From Intestinimonas aquisgranensis (GTDB lineage: Bacteria > Bacillota > Clostridia > Oscillospirales > Oscillospiraceae), in assembly GCA_020687605.1 (NCBI GenBank), contig JAJEQY010000006.1, positions 22,262-86,261 on the forward strand: a DNA stretch of 64,000 bases. The letters run 5' to 3'. How positions within the stretch are numbered: position 1 is the stretch's first letter; each line of letters starts with the position of its first letter. Below, in pieces: positions 8,743 through 15,874 of this stretch. The notes under the pieces were generated by a model. That model was not told the origin of the DNA, searched no databases, and saw only the letters and a list, made by a program, of their open reading frames with translations. The translations under genes and the position numbers were made by a program.

Positions 8743-8771
8743 GGGCCGGCGGAATATCCCACCGGCCCTTC
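8739..8771 (-). terminator. Rho-independent terminator after the SLH protein gene
   Basis: A GC-rich stem (AAGGGCCGG with CCGGCCCTT, extended by a few more pairs) is followed on the minus strand by TTTTC, about 38 bases past the SLH gene stop. Confidence 0.8.
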
Positions 8772-8808
8772 AAAATTTTACAGTTTAGCATTTAGCTGTT
8801 TGGAACTG

Positions 8809-10488
8809 TTAAGCGTAGAACATGTCAAAGCCCAGATCGGTCAGGGTATAACCGCCGTCGATCAAGATATCCTGTTCCAAAGCGATGAGCATGATCTGAA
8901 GATTGACCGCACAGTTTTCCTCATCAGTTCCAACAAAGTCGAATTCATCGTCCTCTAAGTAGCCCTCATAGGTATTGAACGTCACAGCCTTCGTGGAGTT
9001 CTTAAACTCAGCGGGATCAATTGTGCCAGACGCAGTATGGCTTGTACCATAGGAACTGTGTATGTCATCACCGGAGCCACCGTAGGTAAATTTATAGGGA
9101 GTGGTGAGGTCCGGTGTCAGGATCAGTGTACATTCTCCCAAGAAAAGAAGTTCATTTTCCACCGGCGTCTCCAGATTCTGTCCAAAGGCCCCTACCAGTG
9201 TGATCTGGTCAGCAGAGGGATCATAATAGAGATAATAATCCCAATCCTCATTTTGATACAGAGATTTATCCGGATCCAGAACACACCGGTACTGCCCTTC
9301 ATAATCGCCGTAAGTCATTTTAGTTCCGTTGGTGCGGGCATAGTCAGCCAAATACTGATAAACAGCCGGATCAGGCTCTGAGGGACGTCGGTCACCAATA
9401 GAGGCGCGGACGTTTTTATACTCATTCAGAAGACTGGGCTGGCTCCGTTTAAAGGTAGCGCCCATCCAAATGAAGCAATCCTCCGGTACCAGCAGATTGG
9501 TGGTAAACTCAAAGGTACGGGTCTCGGTTCCAAGGTCCGTAAACCCTTTTTTCGTATCACCGCTTGTTTGCTGATAGGTGGCGGTTATGGTAATCTTACG
9601 TATGTTTTCGTCTCCGTTGATGGGCTCCGAGGTCATCGTATAGGTTCCGTCATCACACGAATAGGAGGTGTAGTCGGAAAATACATACCTCATGACACGG
9701 GTAAAATGATTTCCGGAAAACGTATATTCATATTCGCCGCTAGCGTTTATTTCTCCGTACCAGCTGCCCTCCATGTCAGCCTGCGTCCGCATGGGAGATC
9801 GGCCCTGCTGCTCGGTGGGCGCAGCGGTGAGGGTGAAGGTCTTGCGCAGGCTCTTGTCGGCCATGCGGGTGACGATGGTGGCCACCTCGGAGCGCTGGAT
9901 GGTGCTGGTGGGCTTGAAGGACCCGGCGGCGGCGCTGCCGGTGAGGATGCCGGCGTTGTAGAGCTTCAGCACGGCGGTGGCGTAGGTGGCGCTGGCATCC
10001 AGGTCGGGCAGAGCGGTCACCGAGTTGATGGCAGGCAGGGCCTCGTCGGGCAGAGCGGCGGCCAGGATGGCGGCAAACTGAGCCCGGGTCGCAGTGGCGG
10101 TGTAGTCGGTATAGACTCCGTCGGTGATGATGCCGTTCTTCACCGCGTAGTCCACATAGGGCTGGTACCAGGTACCGCCGCTGGTGGTGAAAGTCTCCCC
10201 GTCCCCCACATAGGTGCTGTGGAGGCGGCAGGCCAGGACCAGGGCCTCAGCGATGGTCAGGTTGCCGTTGGGGTTGAAGGTGGTGTCGCTGCTGCCGGTC
10301 ATCAGGTCCAGCTCATAGGCGGCCTGAACATTGGGGGCGAACCAGGCGTCGGCGGGGACATCGGTAAACTGCCCGGCAGTGTAGGTGTTGACCTTGCCGA
10401 AATTGTCCAGCCCGGCGGCCAGAGCCGGGGCTGTCAGGCTCAGACACAGGGCGCTGGCCAGCACCAGGGACAGGATGCGTTTTTTCAT
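8809..10488 (-). CDS. S-layer homology (SLH) surface protein with an unknown C-terminal domain
   Basis: This is a secreted protein of 559 residues. The start MKKRILS follows an AGGAGGAG ribosome-binding site; a longer frame upstream lacks one. A signal peptide (cleavage near ALAAG, residue 25) precedes three SLH repeats (about residues 38-230, with motifs such as FTDVPADAWF, TATRAQFAAIL and TIQRSEVATIV) that would bind cell-wall polymers. The last 320 residues, rich in Tyr, Thr, Glu and Asp, form a domain I do not recognise. Base composition changes inside the gene: 43 of 60 bases are G or C at 9901-9960 (SLH part) but 27 of 60 at 9181-9240 (C-terminal part), which suggests a fusion of DNA of different origin. 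Confidence 0.88.
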   Translation of the reverse strand: MKKRILSLVLASALCLSLTAPALAAGLDNFGKVNTYTAGQFTDVPADAWFAPNVQAAYELDLMTGSSDTTFNPNGNLTIAEALVLACRLHSTYVGDGETFTTSGGTWYQPYVDYAVKNGIITDGVYTDYTATATRAQFAAILAAALPDEALPAINSVTALPDLDASATYATAVLKLYNAGILTGSAAAGSFKPTSTIQRSEVATIVTRMADKSLRKTFTLTAAPTEQQGRSPMRTQADMEGSWYGEINASGEYEYTFSGNHFTRVMRYVFSDYTSYSCDDGTYTMTSEPINGDENIRKITITATYQQTSGDTKKGFTDLGTETRTFEFTTNLLVPEDCFIWMGATFKRSQPSLLNEYKNVRASIGDRRPSEPDPAVYQYLADYARTNGTKMTYGDYEGQYRCVLDPDKSLYQNEDWDYYLYYDPSADQITLVGAFGQNLETPVENELLFLGECTLILTPDLTTPYKFTYGGSGDDIHSSYGTSHTASGTIDPAEFKNSTKAVTFNTYEGYLEDDEFDFVGTDEENCAVNLQIMLIALEQDILIDGGYTLTDLGFDMFYA

Positions 10489-10664
10489 GTTGCCACTCCT
10501 CCTTACAGTTTGGTTACTGGAAAAAGGATACCACAAAACCATCCCTGGGAAAATATGCTGGTTGCATCGTCTTTTTCCCCGCCAGATGTGCCCATTATGG
10601 GAATAAAATGTCCTTTTTGAGTTCATACTGATGAGACGACTTTATTTCTCTGGAGGTCCTGATC

Positions 10665-11342
10665 ATGGTCATTGGCGTGGTGCGCACCGTCATCCTCTAT
10701 CTGCTCATCATTCTGGGCATCCGGCTCATGGGCAAGCGCCAGGTAGGCGAGCTGGAGCCCTCGGAGCTGGTGCTGGATCTCATCATCGCGGATCTGGCCG
10801 CCGTGCCCATGCAGGACTTTGGAATTCCGCTGCTCTCCGGCGTACTCCCCATCCTCGCTCTGCTCTGTGTTACCATGATTCTCTCGGTGCTTACCATGCG
10901 CAGCGTTCGCTTCCGGGCGGTGCTCTGCGGCCGTCCCAGCGTTATCGTCAGAGACGGCAAGGTGGATCAGCAGGAGATGCGCCGCAACCGTTTCACTGTG
11001 GACGAACTCCATGAGGAACTCCGTGCTCAGGGTATTACCGACCTCAATACGGTCAAATACGCCATCCTGGAGACCAGCGGCCGGGTGTCCGTCCTGCCCA
11101 AGGCCGCCGAACAGCCAGTGACCGCCGGTCAGATGGGTCTCTCCCCTCAGGAACCCGGCCTGCCGGTGGTGCTCATCAACGATGGTCGTCTCATGGAAAA
11201 GGCCCTCAAGGCCCAGGGCTTGGACCGGAATTGGCTGGACCAGCGGCTGACTGAGCACGGGGTGTGCTCACCATCCCAGGTATTCCTGCTCACTGTGGAC
11301 GAGGCGGGCGGCATCTGCTTCGTGGCCCGGGAGGCAGTGTGA
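10665..11342 (+). CDS. DUF421 (YetF-like) membrane protein
   Basis: This 225-residue protein has three N-terminal membrane helices, with a LMGKRQVGELEPSELVLDLIIADLA stretch characteristic of DUF421 proteins split around residues 21-45, then a soluble domain with the usual RPSVIVRDGK and MRRNRFTVDEL motifs. A TCTGGAGG ribosome-binding site precedes the ATG. The biochemical role of the family is not well defined; Bacillus relatives are germination- or spore-associated (YetF, YdfS types). It is followed one base later by a DUF4363 gene, a pairing often seen in Clostridia. Confidence 0.88.
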   Translation: MVIGVVRTVILYLLIILGIRLMGKRQVGELEPSELVLDLIIADLAAVPMQDFGIPLLSGVLPILALLCVTMILSVLTMRSVRFRAVLCGRPSVIVRDGKVDQQEMRRNRFTVDELHEELRAQGITDLNTVKYAILETSGRVSVLPKAAEQPVTAGQMGLSPQEPGLPVVLINDGRLMEKALKAQGLDRNWLDQRLTEHGVCSPSQVFLLTVDEAGGICFVAREAV

Positions 11343-11343
11343 G

Positions 11344-11724
11344 ATGCGGCGTCTTTGGCTCTCCCTCGCCCTGCTGGTATTGATCTTCGCCGCCACCGTG
11401 GGCAACTCCCTCTATCTCAGGCACCTCACCGGGACCATCACTGACCTGTTGGAGGAGGCCCAGATCCTGGCTCAGCAGGAAGACTGGGAGGAGGCGGATG
11501 CTCTGACCCGGGAGGCGCTGAAGCACTGGCAGGACCGGGAGCTCTACCTCTACACCACCCTGCGCCACGCCGACACCGATGAGGTCTATACCAGCTTCCG
11601 GGAGGTAGAGGGCTTTCTTCGCACTCGGGAGCCCCAGGAGTATGCCGCCTCCAATGCCCGTCTTATCGCCCGACTGGAGCTGGTTGCCTCCATGGAGCAG
11701 TTCAACCTGCAAAATCTTCTGTGA
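11344..11724 (+). CDS. DUF4363 family protein
   Basis: This 126-residue protein has one N-terminal membrane segment or uncleaved signal (residues 4-24) followed by an all-helical extracytoplasmic domain rich in Glu and Leu (LLEEAQILAQQEDWEEAD). It begins one base after the DUF421 stop codon, so the two are translationally coupled and probably act together at the membrane. The family has no established function. Confidence 0.8.
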   Translation: MRRLWLSLALLVLIFAATVGNSLYLRHLTGTITDLLEEAQILAQQEDWEEADALTREALKHWQDRELYLYTTLRHADTDEVYTSFREVEGFLRTREPQEYAASNARLIARLELVASMEQFNLQNLL

Positions 11725-11782
11725 TACCGCAGGGTGAGCCTTTCCTGTTCCATCGCAAAACCTCTGCTTTGGCTCCTCCCCC

Positions 11783-11811
11783 TTGTCACCCTATGACGAA
11801 GAGAGTATAAT
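11783..11811 (+). promoter_or_regulatory. SigA promoter of the 5'-nucleotidase gene
   Basis: TTGTCA (11783-11788), a 17-base spacer and a perfect TATAAT (11806-11811) lie 52 bases before the start codon. This also rules out a start further upstream. Confidence 0.75.
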
Positions 11812-11863
11812 CGAGGTGGCTCGGGTTTGTCCTGACGCCAATAAAAGGAAAAGAGGAGATCAC

Positions 11864-14149
11864 ATGGAACAGCATCACCCCACCCTGCGCCGTGTGGCGG
11901 CCGGAACGCTGGCCGCTGTCATGCTGGTCGGCTGCGCTGGTGTCACCGCCTTCGCCGCTGAGGACGATGCCTTTACCCTCGGCATCTACTCCACCACCGA
12001 CATGCACGGAAAGTGCTACGACCTCAATCCCATTGACGGTAAGGAAGTCAAGAACAGCTACCTGAAGGTGGCCACCGCCATGAAGGAAGAGCGTGCGGCC
12101 ATGGACGGCACCATTCTCATCGACAACGGTGACATCATCCAGGGCAGCTCCATCATCAGCTACAACATGAACATGGAGGGCGGCGTGGACAACCCCATGG
12201 CCATCTGCCTCCGCTACATCGGCTACGACGCCTTTATCCCCGGCAACCACGAGTTCAACTTCGACATGGAGACCCAGCAGATTTTCTATGACATGCTGGC
12301 CGATACCACCGACAAGTACCCCGGCACCCCGGTAAGCGCCCTGTGCGCCAACTACATCAACATCGAGACCCAGGAGCCCAACCTCACCCCCTACAAGGTC
12401 ATGACCTTTGACGTAGGCGGCAAGGAGTTCAAGGTGGGCATTCTTGGCTTCGAGAATGTGAACGTCCCCAACTGGGATCTGCCCACCCACTATGAGGGAT
12501 CTGACTTCGTCCACAAGGACAACACCGACCGGACCTACGCCTATGAGTGGGTGAACTACTGGCAGAAGGCCCTCCGCGAGGATGAGGGTTGCGACTTTGT
12601 CATCGTCTCCTGCCACTCCGGCGAAGACAGTGGCCTGGTGGGCGCCGGTGACGGTGACGCCGTGGATACCGGCAAGACCGACTTCTCTCCCGAGAACCAG
12701 GTCCGCCACCTGGTGGAGAACACCACCGGCATTGACATGGTCATCGCCGGTCACAACCACACCGTTGGTGTGACCGAGATGAAGAACGCCGACGGCCAGA
12801 CCGTCCCCTGCGTCAACGGCGGCACCTCCACCCTGACCAAGACCGTGGTCACCATCACCGCCGACGGCACCTTCACCATCGGGCAGAGTGAAAACCTGGA
12901 CCTGACTGCCTATGAGAACGACGCCGGCCTTAAGGAGCTCATGCAGCCCTACTATGACCGGACCCTGCCCTTCATCACTGAGCAGATCGGCACCCTCTCC
13001 GGCGACTGGGACGACGAGACGGATCTCTTCCATGTCCAGAGCGACACTATGAACCTGGTCCACGAGGCCCAGCTGTGGGCCACCGGCGCCCAGCTGTCCC
13101 TGGCCTCCCCCGTGGCCAACAAGGATTTCTGCATCGGCCAGCTCCTTGGCGACGCCGAGACCGCTCCCATCAGCCTGAAGGACTGCTACTCCTTCTACAA
13201 GTATGACAACAACCTCATCTACATGATCCAGATGACCGGCAAGCAGATCAAGGACTGGCTGGAGGACTGCACCAAGGACTTCACCGTGGAGGCCGACGGC
13301 ACCATCACCGGCGGCGGCTTCGGCACCGACCAGCTCTACGGCATGGACTATGACATCTACATGGGCAACCCCGAGGGCAGCCGCGTGGTCAATCTGACCT
13401 ATCAGGGTCAGCCCGTCACCGACGACCAGACCTTTACCGTGGCCCTCAACTCCTACCGGCTGTCCGCCAACGCCGCCGGCGATGAATTTGGCTGGTACGC
13501 CACCACCGGCATCACCATGGGCACCGACGCTGTGCTGTGGGATGGCTCTGTCTCCGAGGAGTTCGGCTCCATCGGCGGCTCCGTCACCCTGGTTATCGCT
13601 GAGTACATCAAGGCCATGACCGCCGAGGGCAAGGACATCACCCCGCCCGAGGCCAAGAGTCACTGGACGCTCAATGCCGGCGCCAGCGAGGGCACTGAGG
13701 TGGCCGACACCATCACCCGTCAGGACTTTGTAGAGAAGCTCTACACCGCTATCGTGGGCGATGCCTCCGTGGAGGTCTCCCCCGCTGCCTTCACCGATGT
13801 GACCGACAGCTACGCCGTGGACTGGGCCGCCGACCAGGGTATCATTTCCGGCGACGGCACCGGCAAGTTCCTGCCCGATCAGGCCATCACCCGTGAGCAG
13901 GCCGCCGTCATGCTGATGAACGCCGCCACCGCTCTGGAGAAGGGCCCCACCGGTGCCTGGGCTGTCCAGATCCCCTACACCGACGCTGCCTCCATCTCCG
14001 GCTGGGCTGCCGACGGTGTCATGTGGAACGTCATCGCCCAGTACATCACCGTTGGCGAGGACAACGCCTTTAATCCTCAGGGCACCATCACCAGCACTGA
14101 GGCCGACGCCATGATCGCCGCCCTCACCGCTGTTGAGGCTGCGGCATAA
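11864..14149 (+). CDS. Surface 5'-nucleotidase / cyclic phosphodiesterase with SLH domains
   Basis: This 761-residue exported enzyme belongs to the UshA/CpdB/YfkN family, which dephosphorylates extracellular nucleotides for salvage. The ATG follows an AAGAGGAG site. The signal region contains both a lipobox-like LVGC (Cys24) and a possible signal peptidase I site near residue 31. The metallophosphatase domain has Asp46/His48 (TTDMHG), Asp90 (DNGD), Asn128-His129 (GNHE), His251 (SCHSGE) and His297/His299 (GHNH). The 5'-nucleotidase C-terminal substrate domain spans roughly 395-590, with FCIGQLLGD and GTDQLYGMDYD segments. Two SLH repeats (about 625-755) would attach it to the cell wall. It is monocistronic. 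Confidence 0.93.
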   Translation: MEQHHPTLRRVAAGTLAAVMLVGCAGVTAFAAEDDAFTLGIYSTTDMHGKCYDLNPIDGKEVKNSYLKVATAMKEERAAMDGTILIDNGDIIQGSSIISYNMNMEGGVDNPMAICLRYIGYDAFIPGNHEFNFDMETQQIFYDMLADTTDKYPGTPVSALCANYINIETQEPNLTPYKVMTFDVGGKEFKVGILGFENVNVPNWDLPTHYEGSDFVHKDNTDRTYAYEWVNYWQKALREDEGCDFVIVSCHSGEDSGLVGAGDGDAVDTGKTDFSPENQVRHLVENTTGIDMVIAGHNHTVGVTEMKNADGQTVPCVNGGTSTLTKTVVTITADGTFTIGQSENLDLTAYENDAGLKELMQPYYDRTLPFITEQIGTLSGDWDDETDLFHVQSDTMNLVHEAQLWATGAQLSLASPVANKDFCIGQLLGDAETAPISLKDCYSFYKYDNNLIYMIQMTGKQIKDWLEDCTKDFTVEADGTITGGGFGTDQLYGMDYDIYMGNPEGSRVVNLTYQGQPVTDDQTFTVALNSYRLSANAAGDEFGWYATTGITMGTDAVLWDGSVSEEFGSIGGSVTLVIAEYIKAMTAEGKDITPPEAKSHWTLNAGASEGTEVADTITRQDFVEKLYTAIVGDASVEVSPAAFTDVTDSYAVDWAADQGIISGDGTGKFLPDQAITREQAAVMLMNAATALEKGPTGAWAVQIPYTDAASISGWAADGVMWNVIAQYITVGEDNAFNPQGTITSTEADAMIAALTAVEAAA

Positions 14150-14175
14150 GCCTTCTCTCATTTCCTATTAAACAG

Positions 14176-14216
14176 CAAAAAGCTGGCCCGGACATTTGTC
14201 CGGGCCAGCTTTTTTA
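14176..14216. terminator. Bidirectional terminator between the nucleotidase gene and nrdR
   Basis: A perfect 14-bp stem (14181-14194 with 14197-14210) is flanked by an A run on the left and TTTTTT on the right, so it can stop both convergent genes. Confidence 0.92.
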
Positions 14217-14669
14217 TTTGCTGTCGATGAGTTTGCTTAACTCTTCCATAAAGGTACCAATGTCCTTGAATTGGCGGTAAACCGAAGCGAAGCGCACATA
14301 GGCCACCTCGTCCACATCCTTGAGCCTTTCCATTACCAACTCGCCGATGACCGAAGAGTTGACTTCCCGCTCCATGTCGTTTTGGAGGGCCTGCTCGATC
14401 TCCACTGCGATTTTTTCCAGCTTGGACATAGGGACCGAACGCTTTTCGCAGGCCTTGAGCATACTTCCCAACAACTTGTCCTTATCGAAGGTCTGACGGC
14501 TACCGTCTTTTTTGATTACAACCAGCGGCAGGCTTTCCATCGTCTCATAAGTGGTGAAACGCTTATGGCACTCCAGGCACTCCCTCCTGCGCCGAATGCT
14601 GGTGCCCTCGTCAGAGGGTCGTGAATCTACAACCTTGCTCTCCAGATTTCCGCAGAACGGGCACTTCAC
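14214..14669 (-). CDS. nrdR: Transcriptional repressor NrdR
   Basis: NrdR represses ribonucleotide reductase genes in response to ATP/dATP. The 151 residues have the usual N-terminal zinc ribbon (CPFCG at 3-7 and CLECHKRF near 31) and an ATP-cone domain (about 48-136, with VIKKDGSRQTFDKDKL). Length is typical. The start ATG follows GGAGGCGGTACCC. It is monocistronic here with its own extended -10 promoter; no nrd structural gene is in the window. Confidence 0.97.
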   Translation of the reverse strand: MKCPFCGNLESKVVDSRPSDEGTSIRRRRECLECHKRFTTYETMESLPLVVIKKDGSRQTFDKDKLLGSMLKACEKRSVPMSKLEKIAVEIEQALQNDMEREVNSSVIGELVMERLKDVDEVAYVRFASVYRQFKDIGTFMEELSKLIDSK

Positions 14670-14721
14670 GGGTACCGCCTCCTTCTTTCAGTCCTGCTGG
14701 TCCAAAATTTCTCTTGCACGC

Positions 14722-14730
14722 ATTATACCA
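14722..14730 (-). promoter_or_regulatory. Extended -10 promoter of nrdR
   Basis: TGGTATAAT on the minus strand is an extended -10 with a perfect hexamer, about 53 bases before nrdR. No good -35 is visible, which is usual for extended -10 promoters. Confidence 0.55.
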
Positions 14731-14810
14731 CAGTACCTGTAGAGATGGTATATTTTTTTGAAAAACTTGGGGGCTCAAGATGTAAAAATATCCTCTGACG
14801 GAAAAAGTGT

Positions 14811-14840
14811 GTATAGTTTGATACGAGGTGCGCCATACTA
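14811..14840 (+). promoter_or_regulatory. SigG/SigF-type forespore promoter candidate
   Basis: GTATA (14811-14815) fits the -35 consensus gHATR. After an 18-base spacer, CATACTA (14834-14840) fits the -10 consensus CATnHTA at every fixed position. It lies 75 bases before the 36-residue gene. The consensus comes from Bacillus; use of this site is inference. Confidence 0.5.
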
Positions 14841-14915
14841 GTCTCAGAACGGCAGAGGTCCGGCGGAAACCATCCGCTTCAGCCTGTGCCCGGCTGGAAA
14901 AGAGGTGATTACACC

Positions 14916-15026
14916 ATGAAGGACGATCAGAAGCCCACCCGCACCGAGCCCCAGGCCCGTAAGGAGGAGCAGCCTGCACAGAACCGTAAGAAGGAGCAGA
15001 AGAAGTCTGACCAGACCCGCTCCTGA
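14916..15026 (+). CDS. 36-residue highly charged peptide, candidate small spore protein
   Basis: A 37-codon frame starts with ATG after AGAGGTGATTACACC, a strong match to the 16S anti-Shine-Dalgarno sequence, and ends at a TGA followed 21 bases later by a strong terminator. The product has 7 Lys, 4 Arg, 6 Gln, 4 Glu and 3 Asp and no Ile, Leu, Val, Phe, Tyr, Trp or Cys, so it should be unfolded. A forespore-type promoter lies upstream and a collagen-like gene downstream. Minor small acid-soluble spore proteins have similar size and composition, but I recognise no family. Coding status rests on the ribosome-binding site, promoter and terminator. Confidence 0.65.
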   Translation: MKDDQKPTRTEPQARKEEQPAQNRKKEQKKSDQTRS

Positions 15027-15047
15027 GCAGACATAGTCAACAGGTAC

Positions 15048-15086
15048 GAGACGCCGGAGAGACTCCTCTCCGGCGTCTCTTTCTTT
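15048..15086 (+). terminator. Rho-independent terminator after the 36-residue gene
   Basis: A perfect 13-bp stem (15048-15060 with 15067-15079) has a 6-base loop and is followed by TTTCTTT. Confidence 0.9.
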
Positions 15087-15146
15087 GTTCTCCATTCCGT
15101 CACAGTCCCGGTACATCCGGCATAGGCTGGGTTGGAGGTCATGAGC

Positions 15147-15803
15147 ATGATGAATTTTTCTCCCCGCAAGTCCATGGACGCTGCTGAGTATGCTGCGTCT
15201 CTTCGGGCCGGTCAGGGGTACTGCAATGAGACGGCGGAGCCTCAGACCGGCAGCGTTCGCTGCTGCCATCACAGCCGTCCGCCTGTCTGTCCCCCTTCTC
15301 CCTGGCCCAATTGCTGCCCACCCATCCCCGAATGCCGCTGCTGCTGCCCCGGGCCTCAGGGTCCTACCGGCCCCACTGGCCCCACTGGCATGACAGGTGT
15401 CACAGGCGCTACCGGCCCCACCGGTGCCACTGGTCCTTCCGGTGGTCCTACTGGCCCCACCGGTCCTACTGGTCCCACCGGTCCTACTGGTCCTACCGGT
15501 CCCACTGGTCCTACTGGTCCCACCGGTCCTACTGGTCCCACCGGTCCCACTGGTCCTACCGGTCCCACTGGTCCTACCGGTCCCACTGGTCCTACTGGTC
15601 TCACTGGTCCTACCGGTCCCACTGGTCCTACTGGTCCCACTGGTCCTACTGGCCCCACCGGTCCCACTGGTCCCACTGGCTCCATTGAGGCTGCTGCCGC
15701 AGTGAGTACACTGGCCACCAGCGCCACACTAACCGATGTGATCAATCAGTTCAATAGCCTGATCCAGTCTCTGCAAAATGCCGGTATCCTTGGGAAGAGC
15801 TGA
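15147..15803 (+). CDS. Collagen-like Gly-Pro-Thr repeat protein, probably spore surface
   Basis: This 218-residue protein has a Cys/Pro-rich N-terminal region (about 70 residues, with CC, CCPPIPEC and CCCPGP clusters), about 35 Gly-X-Y triplets that are almost all Gly-Pro-Thr, and a short C-terminal helical tail with alternating Ala and hydrophobic residues. One extra Gly (GPSGGPT) breaks the triplet phase early in the repeat. The ATG at 15147 is 7 bases from GGAGGT; a TTG in frame overlaps that site and is rejected. No export signal is visible, as for exosporium collagen-like proteins such as BclA, which are made in the mother cell. Spore-surface location is inference; triple-helix formation is likely. 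Confidence 0.85.
   Translation: MMNFSPRKSMDAAEYAASLRAGQGYCNETAEPQTGSVRCCHHSRPPVCPPSPWPNCCPPIPECRCCCPGPQGPTGPTGPTGMTGVTGATGPTGATGPSGGPTGPTGPTGPTGPTGPTGPTGPTGPTGPTGPTGPTGPTGPTGPTGPTGPTGLTGPTGPTGPTGPTGPTGPTGPTGPTGSIEAAAAVSTLATSATLTDVINQFNSLIQSLQNAGILGKS
15360..15683 (+). repeat. Nine-base tandem repeat encoding Gly-Pro-Thr
   Basis: About 36 tandem copies of a 9-base unit, mainly GGTCCTACT and GGTCCCACC with third-position changes, make up this block. The most uniform part is roughly 15440-15600. Such DNA is prone to slippage and length variation between strains. Confidence 0.95.
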
Positions 15804-15827
15804 TCCCGGGATACACACATAAGGAAA

Positions 15828-15864
15828 GCGGACGTATCACCAGTGGTGATACGTCCGCCTTTTT
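15828..15864 (+). terminator. Rho-independent terminator after the collagen-like gene
   Basis: A perfect 14-bp stem (15828-15841 with 15845-15858) with a 3-base loop is followed by TTTTT. It also faces the end of the convergent leuA. Confidence 0.9.
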
Positions 15865-15874
15865 ATATGGACTC

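Noticed and set aside
11786..14161. 791-codon minus-strand open frame opposite the 5'-nucleotidase
   Set aside because: The plus-strand frame has a signal peptide, all catalytic motifs, a promoter and a terminator; the antisense frame has none.
15101..15129. SigK-like boxes (CAC, 17 bases, CATAGGCTG) before the collagen-like gene
   Set aside because: Transcription would start inside the ribosome-binding site at 15134-15139, and the -10 has a mismatch at its last position.
15360..15683. Regular repeat that might be taken for a CRISPR array
   Set aside because: The 9-base unit has no spacers, is in frame and encodes Gly-Pro-Thr.
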